The notes beneath the pieces are model-generated. The model saw nothing but the letters and a program-made list of their open reading frames with translations, did not search any database and was not told where the DNA came from. A stretch of 64,000 nt of DNA from Corythucha ciliata (taxonomy: Eukaryota > Arthropoda > Insecta > Hemiptera > Tingidae), in assembly GCA_038030265.1 (NCBI GenBank), contig CM075938.1, positions 9,835,009 through 9,899,008 on the forward strand, in the 5' to 3' direction. Of this stretch, positions 20,127-30,811 are shown piece by piece. Positions within the stretch are counted from its first letter, which is position 1, and each line of letters starts with the position of its first letter. A program made the position numbers and the translations under genes.

Positions 20127-21561
20127 TCAATCATACGACTTCTTGTAAGCTTCTTTTTTCTTTCCTATTTCTCTCCGAGCAACTGAATGGTCGACATTTG
20201 AATCACCGACGGCACATAAACTTGGCAAAATGATTCTGAGCTTTCGGCCAAACATCAATTCAGCAGGACTGAATGTCATTTGAGCAGAAGGTGTGTTTCT
20301 CCACGTAAGTAGGGCTTCGTATATGCCTTCGCCTCTACTCTCCAACTTTAAAAGACGTTTGACGAGCTTCACAGCAGACTCAGCCTTGCCGTTGGACTGT
20401 TGATGATGGGGTGACGAAGTCTTCAGCGTAAAATTCTAATCTTTAGAAAACCGCTGGAATTCGCGGGACTTGAAATTCGAACCTTCATCTGTAAAAACAA
20501 TTTTCGGCACCCCATACCTAGCGAAATAATTCTTCAAAGCCTTTATTGTTTCTTCAGAGCCTTGATCTTCCAATTCGGTCCACTCTAAAAAGGACGAAAA
20601 ATAGTCACATGCAACGAGATAGTTCTTTCCGTTAAACTGCGGCAAATCAACGCCTATTTCTAACCAAGGACCACACGGCGTCTCTCTGAGAACAAGTGGT
20701 TCTTTTTGATTCCGCGCCACATCTAAATCCTCACACATTGAACACGCTTTAGCATATCTTTGAATGTCATCAGACATTTTCAGCCAAAACACACGAGTTT
20801 TTGCTAGACGTAAATCAGCTTCACCGCACATATGACCCTTGTGAAGTTTCTTCATGGTTGTGTTCCGCAGGCCGAATGGAACGAAAATTTGCTGATTTTT
20901 AATTACAATGCCGGCCGACGAAGTGATTTGCTCTCGAATTTTCCACCAATCTCGCATTTTTGGTGGCACCGACTTTTCATCCTCAGGCCAACCGCTTTCT
21001 GTGAACTGTAGTAACAGCTTCCCTTCTTCGTCCTGTTGGGTGTATTCACGAATGGTGCTCAGCTTTGGGTCACTGATCGCCAACCCTATTAAAGGATTTG
21101 TTTCTTCCATCACTTTAGCAATTATTAGATCAGATTCATTCCCACCCGTAGGCAACCGAGACATGGCATCAGCAATACAGACGTCGGTTCCTTTGGTAAA
21201 CTGCACTTTAACGTCGAAGCCGACGAGCTGCAATAGACGTTGGATTCTTTTGGGAGTATCACACAGATTACGTTTTAATATAATCTCGAGTGGTTTGTGA
21301 TCTGTTTGAACAAGTACCTCTCGACCGAAAATGTATTGTTCGAAGCGCTTCATCCCGAAAAGAAGCTAGGGTCTCTTTCTCGATCTGCGCATATTTTGTC
21401 TCGCTCTTGGTTAAGGTGCGGGATGCGTAAGCGACAGGTCTACCATTTTGGATTAGAGCAGCGCCCAATCCATAGCTGCTAGCGTACACTTGAAGAGTAA
21501 TGCTATTCGATGCGTCAAAATATTTGAGAGTAGGTGCATTTTGCAACTTATCTTTTAACAA
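20127..21561 (-). pseudogene. Gypsy-type RNase H and integrase, broken frames
   Basis: RNase H begins in 21268-21561 with LQVYASSYGLGAALIQ, where the family's first catalytic Asp is Tyr, then PVAYASRTLTKSE. A frameshift near 21345 leads to 20436-21353: QTDHKPLEIIL and ADAMSRLP. The integrase zinc domain (HKGHMCGEADLRL ... CSMCEDL) and the first two catalytic Asp residues (IGVDLPQFNG and FTDEGSNF) follow. After a shift near 20440 the third catalytic residue lies in NGKAESAVKLVKRLLK at about 20390-20340, and RNTPSAQMTFSPAELMFGR follows to 20127. It is non-functional as a whole. Confidence 0.85.
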
Positions 21562-21564
21562 AAT

Positions 21565-22263
21565 CTAGGAATCCTCCATTTCATCTGTCCATTCACCACT
21601 ATAGGCTCTCAATGGGGCTGCCTTTTGCGATAAACCCGGTACAAATTTCGACAAATAGTTGACCATGCCGAGAAACGACAACATCTGAGACGCGTCTTGA
21701 GGACAAGGCATTTCCTTGATCGCTCGGATTTTTTCAGGGTCGGCTTTGAGTCCACTGGACGTGAAAATATGTCCCATGTAGCGTATTTCTGATTTCGCGA
21801 AGACACATTTGTTTTTGTTCAATCGCAGATTTCGTTCTTTGGCTCGCTGAAATACAGCCTCGACCTTTTCGTCATGATCTTTCATCGCTTCCGCCTGAGT
21901 GTTTCCTTCACCATAAATCAAAATATCGTCTGCGATCGCAATGACACCTGATAACCCATCCATGATGTCGTAAATTCTCCTTTGGAATTCCTCTGGAGCC
22001 ACAGAAATCCCAAACGGACATTTATTTTAACAATAACGACCGTAAGGCGTCCAAAACGTAGTCAATTCTTGGGATTCTTTGGCTAAAGGCATTTGAAAAA
22101 ATCCATTTTTTGCATCGACCACACTAAAAACTTTGGCTTTTGCGAGTAGTGGTGTGTCTTCTTCTACAGTAGGAGTAATGAAACGATTTCTGATCAAAGA
22201 CGCATTCAAATGCTTTGGGGCAATGCACAAGCGGTTCTTTTTTGGTCCCATTATAAAAACCAT
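21565..22263 (-). pseudogene. Gypsy-type reverse transcriptase, two broken frames
   Basis: Residues RLCIAPKHLNASLIRN and VFSVVDAKNGFFQMPL (catalytic D) lie at 22027-22263. After an interruption at about 22020, 21565-22002 gives APEEFQRRIYDIMDGL, VIAIADDILIYGEG (the ADD active site) and the thumb and connection motifs YMGHIFTSSGLK and MLSFLGMVNYLSKFVP. The homology is continuous across the break, so one stop or indel separates the two frames. Confidence 0.85.
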
Positions 22264-22957
22264 GTTTGTGGTCCATTGGGTAGCATGAATAACTTTTCGT
22301 ATAATACCGTTTTTTTTCTAACTGATCTAATTCTGCCTTTATTTTGCTGCGTATGCCGACGGGAAATCTTCTTGGTGACTCAATCACTGGAACAGCGTCT
22401 TCACGAAGCTGCAATTTAAGTTCGCCTATTTCGCCTACGGTAGTCTCATCAAAAATTTCTTTGAATTTTTCTAATTGAACTTTTTTAACTTCAACGCTGG
22501 AGTGGTGACAAACCAAATCCATCCCAAGTGAAGCCTTGAGGCCCAAGATTATATCATCGTGTTTAGTAATCAGGAATCTTGCCTTGTAAGTCTTGTCATC
22601 GTGCATAACACGTAAAATGCACTCACCTTCCGACCGTTCTCGTTGCCCATTAAAGCAACGCAGCATTTGTCCCGATGGTGTGATAACCGGCTGCGATCGA
22701 AGGCTCTTTATTTGCTTCCAGCCAATTAGGTTGCAGGAGGCGCCGGTGTCTATCTGCGCGACGCATTCCGTACCACTGATGACAACCTCAACCATGAGTC
22801 TGTTAGCTTGTTTTGCCGAGCTGATGTTCATAATGCTTTCCTCACTGTCCGACAGCACCGAACAGCTGCCTTGTGCCTCTCGAGAATTTACTGCCTTGAC
22901 CATTTGCTTCGACGAACGACACACCACAGCGAAGTGGTCCCGTTTGCCACAATTCAT
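22124..22957 (-). pseudogene. Gypsy-type zinc knuckle, protease and start of reverse transcriptase
   Basis: It opens with a canonical CCHC knuckle (CMNCGKRDHFAVVC). The aspartic protease follows, with active-site DTGA in CVAQIDTGASCNLIG. Next is the linker EKFKEIFDETTVGEIGELKL and the first reverse-transcriptase residues (SPRRFPVGIRSKIKAELDQL). Near 22310 an indel shifts the frame, and residues after that point are spurious. Confidence 0.85.
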
Positions 22958-22991
22958 GCAACTTTCCCCAAACGCCGGGCATTTATTTTTG

Positions 22992-23714
22992 TCAAAATGT
23001 GCCGTTTACCACAAAATTTGCAGTCTCTTTCGTTGAGTTTATGTTGACGACCACTTGGCGACTGCTTTGATATCGAGGTTCGAGGTATAGTTTGTTGACA
23101 ATTTCGTCTCCGAGCTGCTGGCTCATGCTAGACAATTGCTTGGTCGTCTCTTCAATTGCAGCGGCCTCATCAACAACTTTGGAGAGCGTCAACTTCCGTT
23201 GTTGCAGTAGCCTTCTACGGAAATCATGGTCGCGGATTCCCACTACAAACCTATCACGTACCATTTCTTCTTCAAGTACTCCAAAATCGCAAGAGCCTGC
23301 CTTTTCTTTCAAAATTCTCAAAAATTCAGAAAACGACATTCCCTCCTCCTGATAAAGTGAGAAAAAAACGTACCTTTCGTAAACGACATTCTTTTGAGGG
23401 GTTATTTCGGCATCAAGAGCTGCAATGATTCTGTCAACCTTTTCTTCTTCTAGGAGTTTTAATTGCTTGAGAAGTCGCATACCTTCTCTCCCGATGACCG
23501 TTTTGAACACAGCCGTTCGCTTCCGGTCGTTTTCCTCCTCAAGACCTGTGCCGATTTCGTAGTTTTTCCACCCATATTTGAAAAGAAGCCAGATGATGGG
23601 TGGAAAAAGCGTTCTGGCCGATGATCTGAAGTTGTTGAAACCGGTCTGCTTATATTCGCGGAGTGACAAATTCTTTTGGTTGCTTGGTTCTTTGGTTTGC
23701 TCTTGGTTGGTCAA
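22992..23714 (-). CDS. Gypsy-type Gag (partial, frame lost at zinc knuckle)
   Basis: An open frame of 240 residues. A capsid-like helical region includes ERYVFFSLYQEEGMSFSEFL and RDRFVVGIRDHDFRRRLL, typical of retrotransposon Gag in K02A2.6-like elements. The frame ends just after a CKFCGKRH zinc knuckle begins. A one-base shift near 22993 moves the rest of the zinc-binding region (NKCPAF, then CMNCGKRDHFAVVC) into the next frame, which continues into protease. It would package element RNA; this copy makes only the capsid part. Confidence 0.8.
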   Translation of the reverse strand: MTNQEQTKEPSNQKNLSLREYKQTGFNNFRSSARTLFPPIIWLLFKYGWKNYEIGTGLEEENDRKRTAVFKTVIGREGMRLLKQLKLLEEEKVDRIIAALDAEITPQKNVVYERYVFFSLYQEEGMSFSEFLRILKEKAGSCDFGVLEEEMVRDRFVVGIRDHDFRRRLLQQRKLTLSKVVDEAAAIEETTKQLSSMSQQLGDEIVNKLYLEPRYQSSRQVVVNINSTKETANFVVNGTF

Positions 23715-24177
23715 GTCAAGAATAGGGCACCAGAATTGATAAAAATATGGCGATAAGAAAAATGCGTGAATGAGAGGTGAACTCTCTCAACATTCCGTGA
23801 GCTCGGTTGATCACATTTGCATATTTGGAAATGGGAAAGGGGGGGTGGAAGAGTGTTGGGGGTCCATACTCGGCTCTATTGGTTCTATTTCCTGACTCGG
23901 TCAAAATCACTCGCTCCTCACTGGGCCGAGTACTGTCTGAAGTGATTACACGGGGCTTTAATCGGCCGAATGCCGTCTCGGCCGAGCACTCGGTACGTGT
24001 AATTGGGCCTTAAATGACATCGACACTTGAACTCATCTGCTCCTAAAAGTAATGTATTACAGATAAACTCTGTTCAAAGTACTACATCGTACAATGGGCA
24101 TCCTCCTTCCACCGAAAAATACCAATAAAAATAAAGCGGATAAGTTAGATAAAATAATGAACTCGAGACGTACGTAC

Positions 24178-24242
24178 CTGAAATTGTACAATGCAGCGAT
24201 GCGAGTCACTGATGCTGTCCAAGATGAACTCACGGATTTATA
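24178..24242 (-). promoter_or_regulatory. TATA plus TCAGT initiator promoter with short non-coding exon
   Basis: On the minus strand TATAAA (24242-24237) is followed 32 bases later by TCAGT at 24212-24208. This is the arthropod-type initiator at the canonical distance. Thirty-three bases past the predicted start A (24210), CAG|GTACGT forms a near-ideal splice donor at 24177-24172. The short exon has no ATG, so it would be a 5' leader. The nearest same-strand acceptor before a start codon is that of the P450 stub near 16702, so it may drive that gene across a transposon-filled intron. That link is inference. Confidence 0.55.
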
Positions 24243-24614
24243 AGCAAAATACGAACACTGTCACAAACTTTAAGCCGCCTTCACATGGGAGCTGTGACAG
24301 CTTAAGCTTTGAGCTGTACCAATCAAAGAGCAACCCGCGTTTGAATTCATTACATTTCATTGGATACAGCCCAAAGCCGAGCTTTTTTCAGATCACATGT
24401 GAAGCCTGCTTACTTTTACAAACTTTGTTTATTACGCGAAGTCGAAGAGCAAACAGATGATGAGGGGAAGTAATAAAGTATTCAAAGTAATCTGGTAGAA
24501 AAAAATTGCCATTCATCCTCGTTTTTAGAGCCCCAACCCGGCCCCAACTAAACGGTTCGCCTGAACTTTGGAAGGTGGAAAGGTGAAGATTACGAAGACT
24601 GATTTCTTTTGCAT
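24243..24614. other. Upstream flank of the promoter, no gene seen
   Basis: No coding region recognised. If the TATA/initiator call is right, this is its proximal regulatory region. AGCTGTGACAGCTT near 24290-24303 is a short imperfect palindrome. Confidence 0.4.
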
Positions 24615-24627
24615 TGACTTCTTAAAA

Positions 24628-25128
24628 GATGTTGTTAGATAGACGATGAATAATTGTCACAGGTAATTTTAAATCATAATTAATTAAACTAATGTTATCC
24701 GGACGACGATGAAAGGGCATAGCCCAACACGATTCGAGTTTCCAGAAAAAACGGCTCCCCGGCGGGATTCGATCCCGCAACCTGTTGATTACCAGTCCAG
24801 CACGCTCCCAATTGCGCCACGGAGACGCCTTTCGGAGTCGTACTCAGAGGGATAAGCTAAGCCGAACCCCGCCCACGGCCATTGTTTCTCGAAATTCTAG
24901 GCGTTTCTCCTAGCTGATCGGTAAATGCCCCTCCATCGTCGTCCGGATAACCTCAGTTTAATTAATTTTGAATTGAAAATACGGGCGACAGAATTATTCA
25001 TCATATCTATCTAAGAACACCTAGATAAGATAAAATTCGACGTGATTTACCGATCAGGAGAAACGCCTAGAGGCCCCGCCTAGGGCGGGGTTCGGCTTTT
25101 AGCTTATCCCTATGAGTACCACTCCCAA
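24628..25128. repeat. Palindromic tRNA-headed repeat element, copy A
   Basis: Two interlocking inverted repeats. The arms 24628-24716 and 24927-25022 share GTTATCCGGACGACGATG and its inverse plus the GTTTAATTAATT flank. The segment 24836-24925 recurs inverted at 25041-25128 (TTTACCGATCAGGAGAAACG on the inverse). The tRNA-like sequence at 24755-24826 lies between the arms. The same leader, tRNA-like head and CCGGATAAC tail occur at 26530-26730 and in a paired form at 59400-59690, so this is a dispersed family. Confidence 0.75.
24755..24826 (-). pseudogene. tRNA-like sequence, Thr-like, degenerate (copy A)
   Basis: It has A-box and B-box-like parts (GTGGCGCAATTGGGAGCG and GGGATCGAATCCC) and a perfect T stem. 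The anticodon stem is broken (CTGGA opposite TCAAC) and the acceptor stem pairs poorly. The loop CTGGTAA would read GGU. It is better viewed as a repeat head with RNA polymerase III promoter boxes than as a functional tRNA gene. Confidence 0.65.
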
Positions 25129-25134
25129 AGGATT

Positions 25135-25725
25135 TTTCGGCATTTCGTAAATTCGTGTTTTTCCTGACATTAGCCGCTAATGAGCGATTTTTTTTTTCAA
25201 TTTCATTCCTGAATTAGCACTTTTTCTCAATTTTAGAGCTTCAGATTAACTTGAATTTGAACGCTAATTCTTTCGGAAATTCCTCCGCAATTCTTCCGAA
25301 ATTCTTCCGCTAATTCTAGCGGAAAAATCGCTAGTTCCCGGCAGGTGCGTAGCCAGCCTTTGGTCTAGGGGCGGACAGATTCACGAGCGCCCATGTCAGA
25401 CGCTTCCCATTGACCTTTGCAGCCTTATATTCGGGGATGAGTCCCCACAATAAAAAGAGCGGCCGGGCTACGTACTTACAATCCCCTTTCGAGTTCCGAG
25501 CCCAGCTCTGGCGGGGGACTGCACCGGGGCTATAGCCCAGGGTGAAAAATTTGGTGGGGCGGCCACGTTTGAGAAAGATTATCAGGCGAGGGTACGACAA
25601 GTCGAACGAGAAAAAAAGAGATGCAAATAAAGAGGACGAAAATACGTGTTTTTTTTTCTTTTCTTTTTACTGGTCGAATTTTCTTAATTTTAGTCACCAT
25701 TTACCATTTTTCCTAAATTTTATCG
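25135..25725. repeat. Dispersed segment, near-identical to 58495-59085
   Basis: About 590 bases match 58495-59085 almost throughout. The match includes family A units at the left, then a hAT-like terminus (CAGGTGCGTAGCCAGCC), a middle without coding content, and a T-rich right part. It extends beyond the hAT-like terminus into the flanking array, so it is a duplicated block and not just two insertions of a short element. Open frames ending in PKAGYAP are translations of the hAT-like terminus. Confidence 0.8.
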
Positions 25726-26220
25726 TGATTTCGGGTGGGTTTATCAATCACTGGATATCTCGTGGAATAGAAATCCGTCGAATAACTTTGAATTACCGCT
25801 TACAAAAAGGCCCATAGCAACCAGACTTATCCCTGCTTTATCTGTAGAATATCTCCATTGATAAACGCACCCTTAGCGTGTTTTTCCCCCCAATTTTAGC
25901 GGATAGATAGCGCTTTTTCTCAATTTGAGCCGTGAATTAGCGATGTTTCTCAATTGTAGTAACGGATTTGCCCGAAGAACTACACATTAGCATTTTTCTC
26001 AATTTTTGCCTAACTAAAGCGCGAATTAGCAATTTTTTATATACGTATACTTTTTTCGTCTTGGCCAGAAAGTTTTATCAGCCGCGAATTAAAGCATTTT
26101 CTTAATTTTAGCCATTATTGAGCGCTTTTTCGCAATTTTATCGAAGAATATTAGCGTTTTTAAAAACTTTTAGCCGCTTATTGCGTGAAGAAAAGCACAT
26201 TAGCGCGCCTTCTCAATTTC
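25726..26220. repeat. Family A ~30-bp array, reverse orientation
   Basis: Units such as CTCAATTTGAGCCGTGAATT and TTTAGCCATTATTGAGCG recur at about 30-base spacing. They are strongly diverged. No gene is seen. Confidence 0.65.
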
Positions 26221-26529
26221 AGACGTAGACGTCTCCGTAACCTTGCTCGCCAATCAGAACTGCGCACGCGGACCTCAATAGGCTGCTCGTGAGTCGAAAA
26301 AATCGACCAAAACCAACGACAAAAGCAAAACGTGCCATTTTTGGCTCCGCATTTTGACTGGGACTGGTGAAAATCGCCCACATAAGCCCTCGGTGTTGGT
26401 GGGTGAGGCAAAAATGTTCAAAGTTCAAAATTGGATGAGACCGCGTTGTCTCTGGGAGAAACTGCCAATCAAAACGAGCCGTTCAGACGACCCGTTGAAG
26501 GGGGTTCCACCTCCGCTCCGATGCCGCCG

Positions 26530-26735
26530 TTCTTGACAGTCGTTCTGCTGGCTTAGTTGATCCCTCGCAGTACTACTGCCAAAGGCGTCACCGTGGCGCA
26601 ATTGGGAGCGTGCGTGGTAATCCAGAGGTTGCGGGTTCGAATCCCGCCGGGGAGCCATTTTTTCTTGAAATTCGAATCGTGTTGGGCTGTGCCCTTCCAT
26701 CGTCATCCGGATAACATCAGTTTAATTAATTATGG
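26530..26735 (+). repeat. tRNA-headed repeat element, copy B
   Basis: The leader GGCTTAGTTGATCCCTCGC is followed by a tRNA-like head at 26587-26655, then the tail CGTGTTGGGCTGTGCCCTTC and CATCCGGATAACATC with the GTTTAATTAATT flank. Four bases of the anticodon arm are missing relative to the other copies (TGCGTGGTAATCCAG), so it cannot be a working tRNA. This is the single-copy form of the element that is palindromic at 24.7 and 59.5 kb. Confidence 0.75.
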
Positions 26736-27169
26736 ACTTACTAAAACGTAATTTATGTAACCACACATCAGCTATAATATCCAGTCCTGAGAGTTTGTGC
26801 CAAATAAATAAATGCTTATTCTATTTTTATTACCGCTGAATCATTAATAATTCTTACTGTGGTATGTTTATACAGCCGCGGTGACAAAAGAGGAGAGCGT
26901 AGCGGAGAACATTTTCATATTTGTTTTCAATGGAAATGTTTCTTTCAAAGCTGCGTCGGTGAATATGAGAGTGGTGAAATTTCTAGGCTCACTTTATCAG
27001 CCTAGAGAGGCTCTTCTCTAAGCTCTCTTCTTTATTCACCGCTCCACATGTACCTTTATTCACGTTTGTTTGGACTTGAAGAGAAAAAAAGTCTTACCCC
27101 ACCTTCATTTTGGATTTACATAAAATCTTATTTTATGTGAAATCCGGATAAGAGTTAGACAAATGGGTT

Positions 27170-27335
27170 ATATGAAACATTTCCGTAACGTGGAATATAA
27201 AATTATTTCAAACCTTCCATTTGAAACATTTCGGTAACGTTTCATACAAAATATTTCATCTCGTGTAACCTGAGACATTGCAGTAACGTTCCAGAAACAT
27301 TTCATTGGAATATTTTCATTGAAATGTTGAAAGTA
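27170..27335. repeat. Short diverged tandem repeat with AAACATTTCSGTAACGTTYCA core
   Basis: Three to four imperfect copies of AACATTTCCGTAACGT with spacing of roughly 50-60 bases, followed by CATTTCATTGGAATATTTTC. No coding potential. Confidence 0.6.
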
Positions 27336-27359
27336 TTCTTAGATGCTGTCTGGGTGGGC

Positions 27360-27935
27360 GTGAAAAATGACTTTATGTGCCTTAAAAATTGCTAAACTAA
27401 CGATTCGCGTCATGCAAATGTTTGAACTGACTATTTCTACCCTGATAATGGCAAAACCGTGCATTCGCGCTCTAAAAATTGCCAAATAGACCATTCCACG
27501 CACTTAAAAATTGCCAAACTGAAAAATTCGTGTCCTAAAATAACCTGAGCACTAAAACTTTCAATCTTTAAAGTGTTTCGCTCTAATAAATATCGAACTG
27601 GTCATTCGCGCCCTTTGAAAAGCGTTTGACCCCTTAAAAGTAGCTGAACTGCGACCTAACCTGAGCCGAAAAAATGACCATATAGTATCACATTCAAGCC
27701 CTAAAAGTGGCTGTCTACCCTCGAAAATGGCTCAACTCACAGATCCGCGCCTTGAAAAGGCGTAAAAACTGACGAACATGTGACCGTGAAATACCAAAAA
27801 CGTACCACTCGCGCTCCAAAAATGGACAAAATTGACCATTCGTGTCATGAAAATGGCTGAACTGGATGATTCGTGCCCTGAGGATCGCCAAAATGATTAT
27901 TCACGCTCTAAAAATGATGAACGTGGGCCCATTTT
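27360..27935. repeat. Family C ~30-bp array, forward orientation
   Basis: Units with CCATTCGCGCCCTAAAAAT and TTGCCAAACTGA parts repeat roughly every 30 bases and are heavily mutated. The inverse appears at 46590-46830. The word TTCGCG followed by an AAAATTG-like half resembles the layout of family A, but the sequences differ. Confidence 0.65.
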
Positions 27936-28619
27936 AACCTACGAAATTGATATCGTTTAATGTTGATCGTGATTGGTTGCCAATAACGACCCATTTATGA
28001 ATTCTCTGATATATAAGTATATACATTGTAATCGTGATTAGTTTGTTGATCGTGGTTTAAAAAGTTGGTGAAATCGGGCCTTAATCATTTACGATAATTC
28101 GGGTTCAGAACTGTGGATTTTCCAAGCCTCTCGCTCGGAAATTGTAATTTCGTCCTTAAAACTGTCAATTTCGCGCCAGGAACTGACAGTTTCTGTCATT
28201 CTGTCTGAGGGGACATCCTAATTTACTGACGCACAAAAAAAATCACCCGGCACCCTTCAAAAATTGAAATTTTCCCATTTTTTATGACCCTTAATGATAC
28301 AAATACATCATCGGCAGGTTACTCATCAAAAGAACAAGAAAAATCCCAATACTTCTGGTTTCTCACCCCCGCGCCATTGTCCGAAAATGTCAAACGAAAA
28401 TGTCCCGTCGCGCGTGCGGTTGCGGAAAGTCCCGTCGCGCGTATAGACGCGCGTCTCTAGTATAGACACGTCAACCTTCGTTTGTTTGAGTCACTATACA
28501 TAATTATATTTATAACGAAACCCCCTTAAAACAACGATATGCCCGTTGTTAATTGCCCGAAATTGCACAATTTCGCATATATTTCTTCTTATTATTAAAT
28601 ATTGTTATTTATTTATTGT

Positions 28620-30240
28620 TATTTCTTCTTTTCCTCTGATTTTCTTTTATTTTTAGCTATTAATTAGTTGTATTTCACAATTTTAGCCACGAATTAACGT
28701 TTTTCTATATTATAGCCGTCAGCCAATGGTGGATCTAGGATTTTATCTTCGGAGGGTTTCCATCATAAATCTGATAAATTTATATAAATCTGATAAATTT
28801 TCTCAGTTTTATCCGCGAATTAACGTTTTTTCTCTTCTTTAGCCGTGCATTCTCCAAACTTTAGCTGTGTATCGGCGGCACCATTTCTCAATTTTGCCGT
28901 CAAGCCACCGCCGTGAAGCGGATTTTGTCAAATTGCTTCGTGAATTAGAGTTTGCTTCCACTCTAGCTGCGACTGAGCGCTTTTTCTTAATGTTAGCCTC
29001 GATCTGTTTCTTAATTATACCCCCGAATTACCGCTTCTACTCAATTATATGGCGGCTAATTACAGCGTTTCCTCAAGTTTAGCCGTGAATTAGCGGATTT
29101 TCTCAAATTCGTCCGCGAACTAGCGTTTTTCTTCATTTTATAGCTGCGAATGAGGTTTTCTTGTCAATTCTAGCCGCTGCAGATGAGCATTACATCTCCA
29201 TTTTAGCATTTGGCATTAGCGGGCGGGTTTTATAATTTTTAACCACGAATCAACTGGTTTTATCAAATTTATCCGCGAATTAGCGTTTTGTCCCACTTTC
29301 AACAGCACATTTTAGCGCTTTTTCTCTAACTTAAGCCGTGAATTAGCATTTTTCCTCAATTCTCAGTCACGCGGATAAGCGCTTTTCCCTCATTATTGCC
29401 GCGAATTAGCGCCTTTTCTCAATTTTAGTCGCGAAATATTAATATTAGGTAATGTAAGCCGCGTATTACCGAAAATCCGCGAATTTTCGTTTTTCTTCAT
29501 TTTATAGCCACTAATTTTACCAGCGAATGAGTTTTTTACCTGGTGTGCGGGGGGGGGGGGTGATTAGCGGTTCATCAAAATTTTAGCCGTGAATAAGCGG
29601 GTTTAATCAAATTTAGCAATTATTATCAGCACATTATAGCGCTGTTATACTATTTTTGCTGTGAATCAGCGCTGTTACCTACTCAGTTTTAGCAGCGAAT
29701 TATTCTTTTGATTTTAGCGGCGGATTTTGTTTTTTTTTTAGCACAAACTACCGTATGATCTCAATTTTAGCAGCAACCAGTGGAGTTCTCAAATTTTATT
29801 TCTTCATTTCAGCTGCTAGTACGCGCTTTGTGCCTTCTTTAACCACGAATTTATCTTTTTTTCTCTTTTTTACCGGCGAATGAGCGTTTTATTTCCATTT
29901 TAGACGGGAATTTAGAGGTTTTCCGCGCCATACTGAATTAGAGGGGATTCTCTCAATTTTAGCCACGAATTACCGCTAATTCACATTTTATCCAAGTGGA
30001 TCAGCGGTTTTTCTCAATTTCAGTCCCGAGGTTGCCTCGAGAAACCAGGAATGGGCGTTTTGTCAATATTAGTTGAGCATGCTGAGTGATTGATTGCAGC
30101 TTTCTCTCAATGAACTATCGTTTTTTTTAATCCATTTTGGCGTTCTATCAGCGCCTTACATGAGTTTTAGAGGTAAAAATGCGCCTTTTCTCAATTTCCG
30201 CTACGAATGAGCAGTTTTTCGAGCGTTCAGCCGTTAATAT
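28620..30240. repeat. Family A ~30-bp array, reverse orientation, long block
   Basis: More than forty degenerate units of the type CAATTTTAGCCGCGAATTAG on the plus strand. The variant GAGGTTGCCTCGAGAAACC occurs near 30030. A G12 run interrupts the block at 29549-29560. No gene is recognised. Confidence 0.75.
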
Positions 30241-30811
30241 TAGCTCCTTTTTAACTTCAACAGTTTTTAACCACTTGCGCACGTTTTCAGAGGCCATGCA
30301 TGCGTGAAGAAAGTATGGTCAGCAGAGAAGGTTGTCTCCTCGCAATGAATTGAAGACTTGAATAGAAAAAAGTACATTTATTTTTAAAACGAGATAAAAT
30401 GCTTATTATTACATAGATATGTCTCGAATAATCCAAAAAATCACTGGATTTAATACAAAATAAAGCTTTGTTTGGAAAATAACACTGCGAAAAATAACGA
30501 AAAGGGTAGGTAACTATTAGGAAATTTAAGGCATCGTAACAAATTAAAAGAAACCCTGAATCGAAGTATAAGTAACTCTTTGAAACTTGTAGTAAATATT
30601 TGCCTTTGGGAGTGAAACAGGAATGTCCGCGAATCTAGGAGTTATACCACAGATAATCTAGGGCTTCACCCCCTTAACTCACTCAATATAAGAGGATAAC
30701 TGACTTATGCGCTCAAAAACGATTAGAAAAGGATAAATCACAATGCAATATCACAATGAGGAAGATAAATTAACCTAAAAAATACTTCAGGTAACACAAT
30801 TACGCAATTGC
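30241..30811. other. Downstream flank of alsin, no gene seen
   Basis: AT-rich sequence without recognisable coding content, lying directly 3' of the alsin stop codon. It probably includes the alsin 3' untranslated region. Plus-strand TTTATT words, which are AATAAA on the gene strand, occur near 30379, but the true cleavage site cannot be fixed. Confidence 0.5.

Larger units (their letters stand above)
18100..23750 (-). mobile_element. Decayed Gypsy-type LTR retrotransposon (K02A2.6-like)
   Basis: Minus strand with gag, zinc knuckles, protease, reverse transcriptase, RNase H and integrase in order, from 23714 down to 19713. A polypurine word GGGGAGATG follows the pol end and is duplicated around a MITE. 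TGTTCGTGTGTTG, starting near 18740, then looks like an LTR start. TGGTGCCC near 23735 resembles a primer-binding site. I could not align two LTRs, so the outer limits are approximate. At least five frameshifts or stops break pol. No envelope gene is visible. Confidence 0.85.
17904..24010. mobile_element. PIF/Harbinger-type inverted-repeat element carrying nested insertions
   Basis: The left end AGGCCCAATTACACC and the right end, reversed, AGGCCCAATTACACG form inverted repeats continuing through CCGAGT and CTCGGCCG for about 30 bases. Both outer edges carry TAA (17901-17903 and 24011-24013), the 3-bp duplication typical of PIF/Harbinger. The short subterminal sequences (to about 18000 and from about 23915) are rich in tCGGCCGAGTa palindromes. 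The interior is mostly a Gypsy element and smaller insertions, so the original was probably a short non-autonomous element. No Harbinger transposase is visible. Confidence 0.75.

Noticed and set aside
20908..23428. Plus-strand open frames of 86-147 residues
   Set aside because: They are antisense to the Gypsy gag and pol frames and show no domain.
24178..24240. Coding exon on the minus strand (FILDSISDSHRCIVQF)
   Set aside because: The same bases contain TATA, initiator and a leader without ATG at canonical spacing, so a non-coding first exon explains them better.
24755..24826. Functional tRNA gene
   Set aside because: The anticodon stem is broken, the acceptor stem pairs poorly, and the sequence is the head of a dispersed repeat.
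25331..25600. Open frames at 25331-25600 and 58654-58893 sharing a peptide
   Set aside because: Both are translations of the same dispersed repeat; the PKAGYAP end is the hAT-like terminus read in frame.
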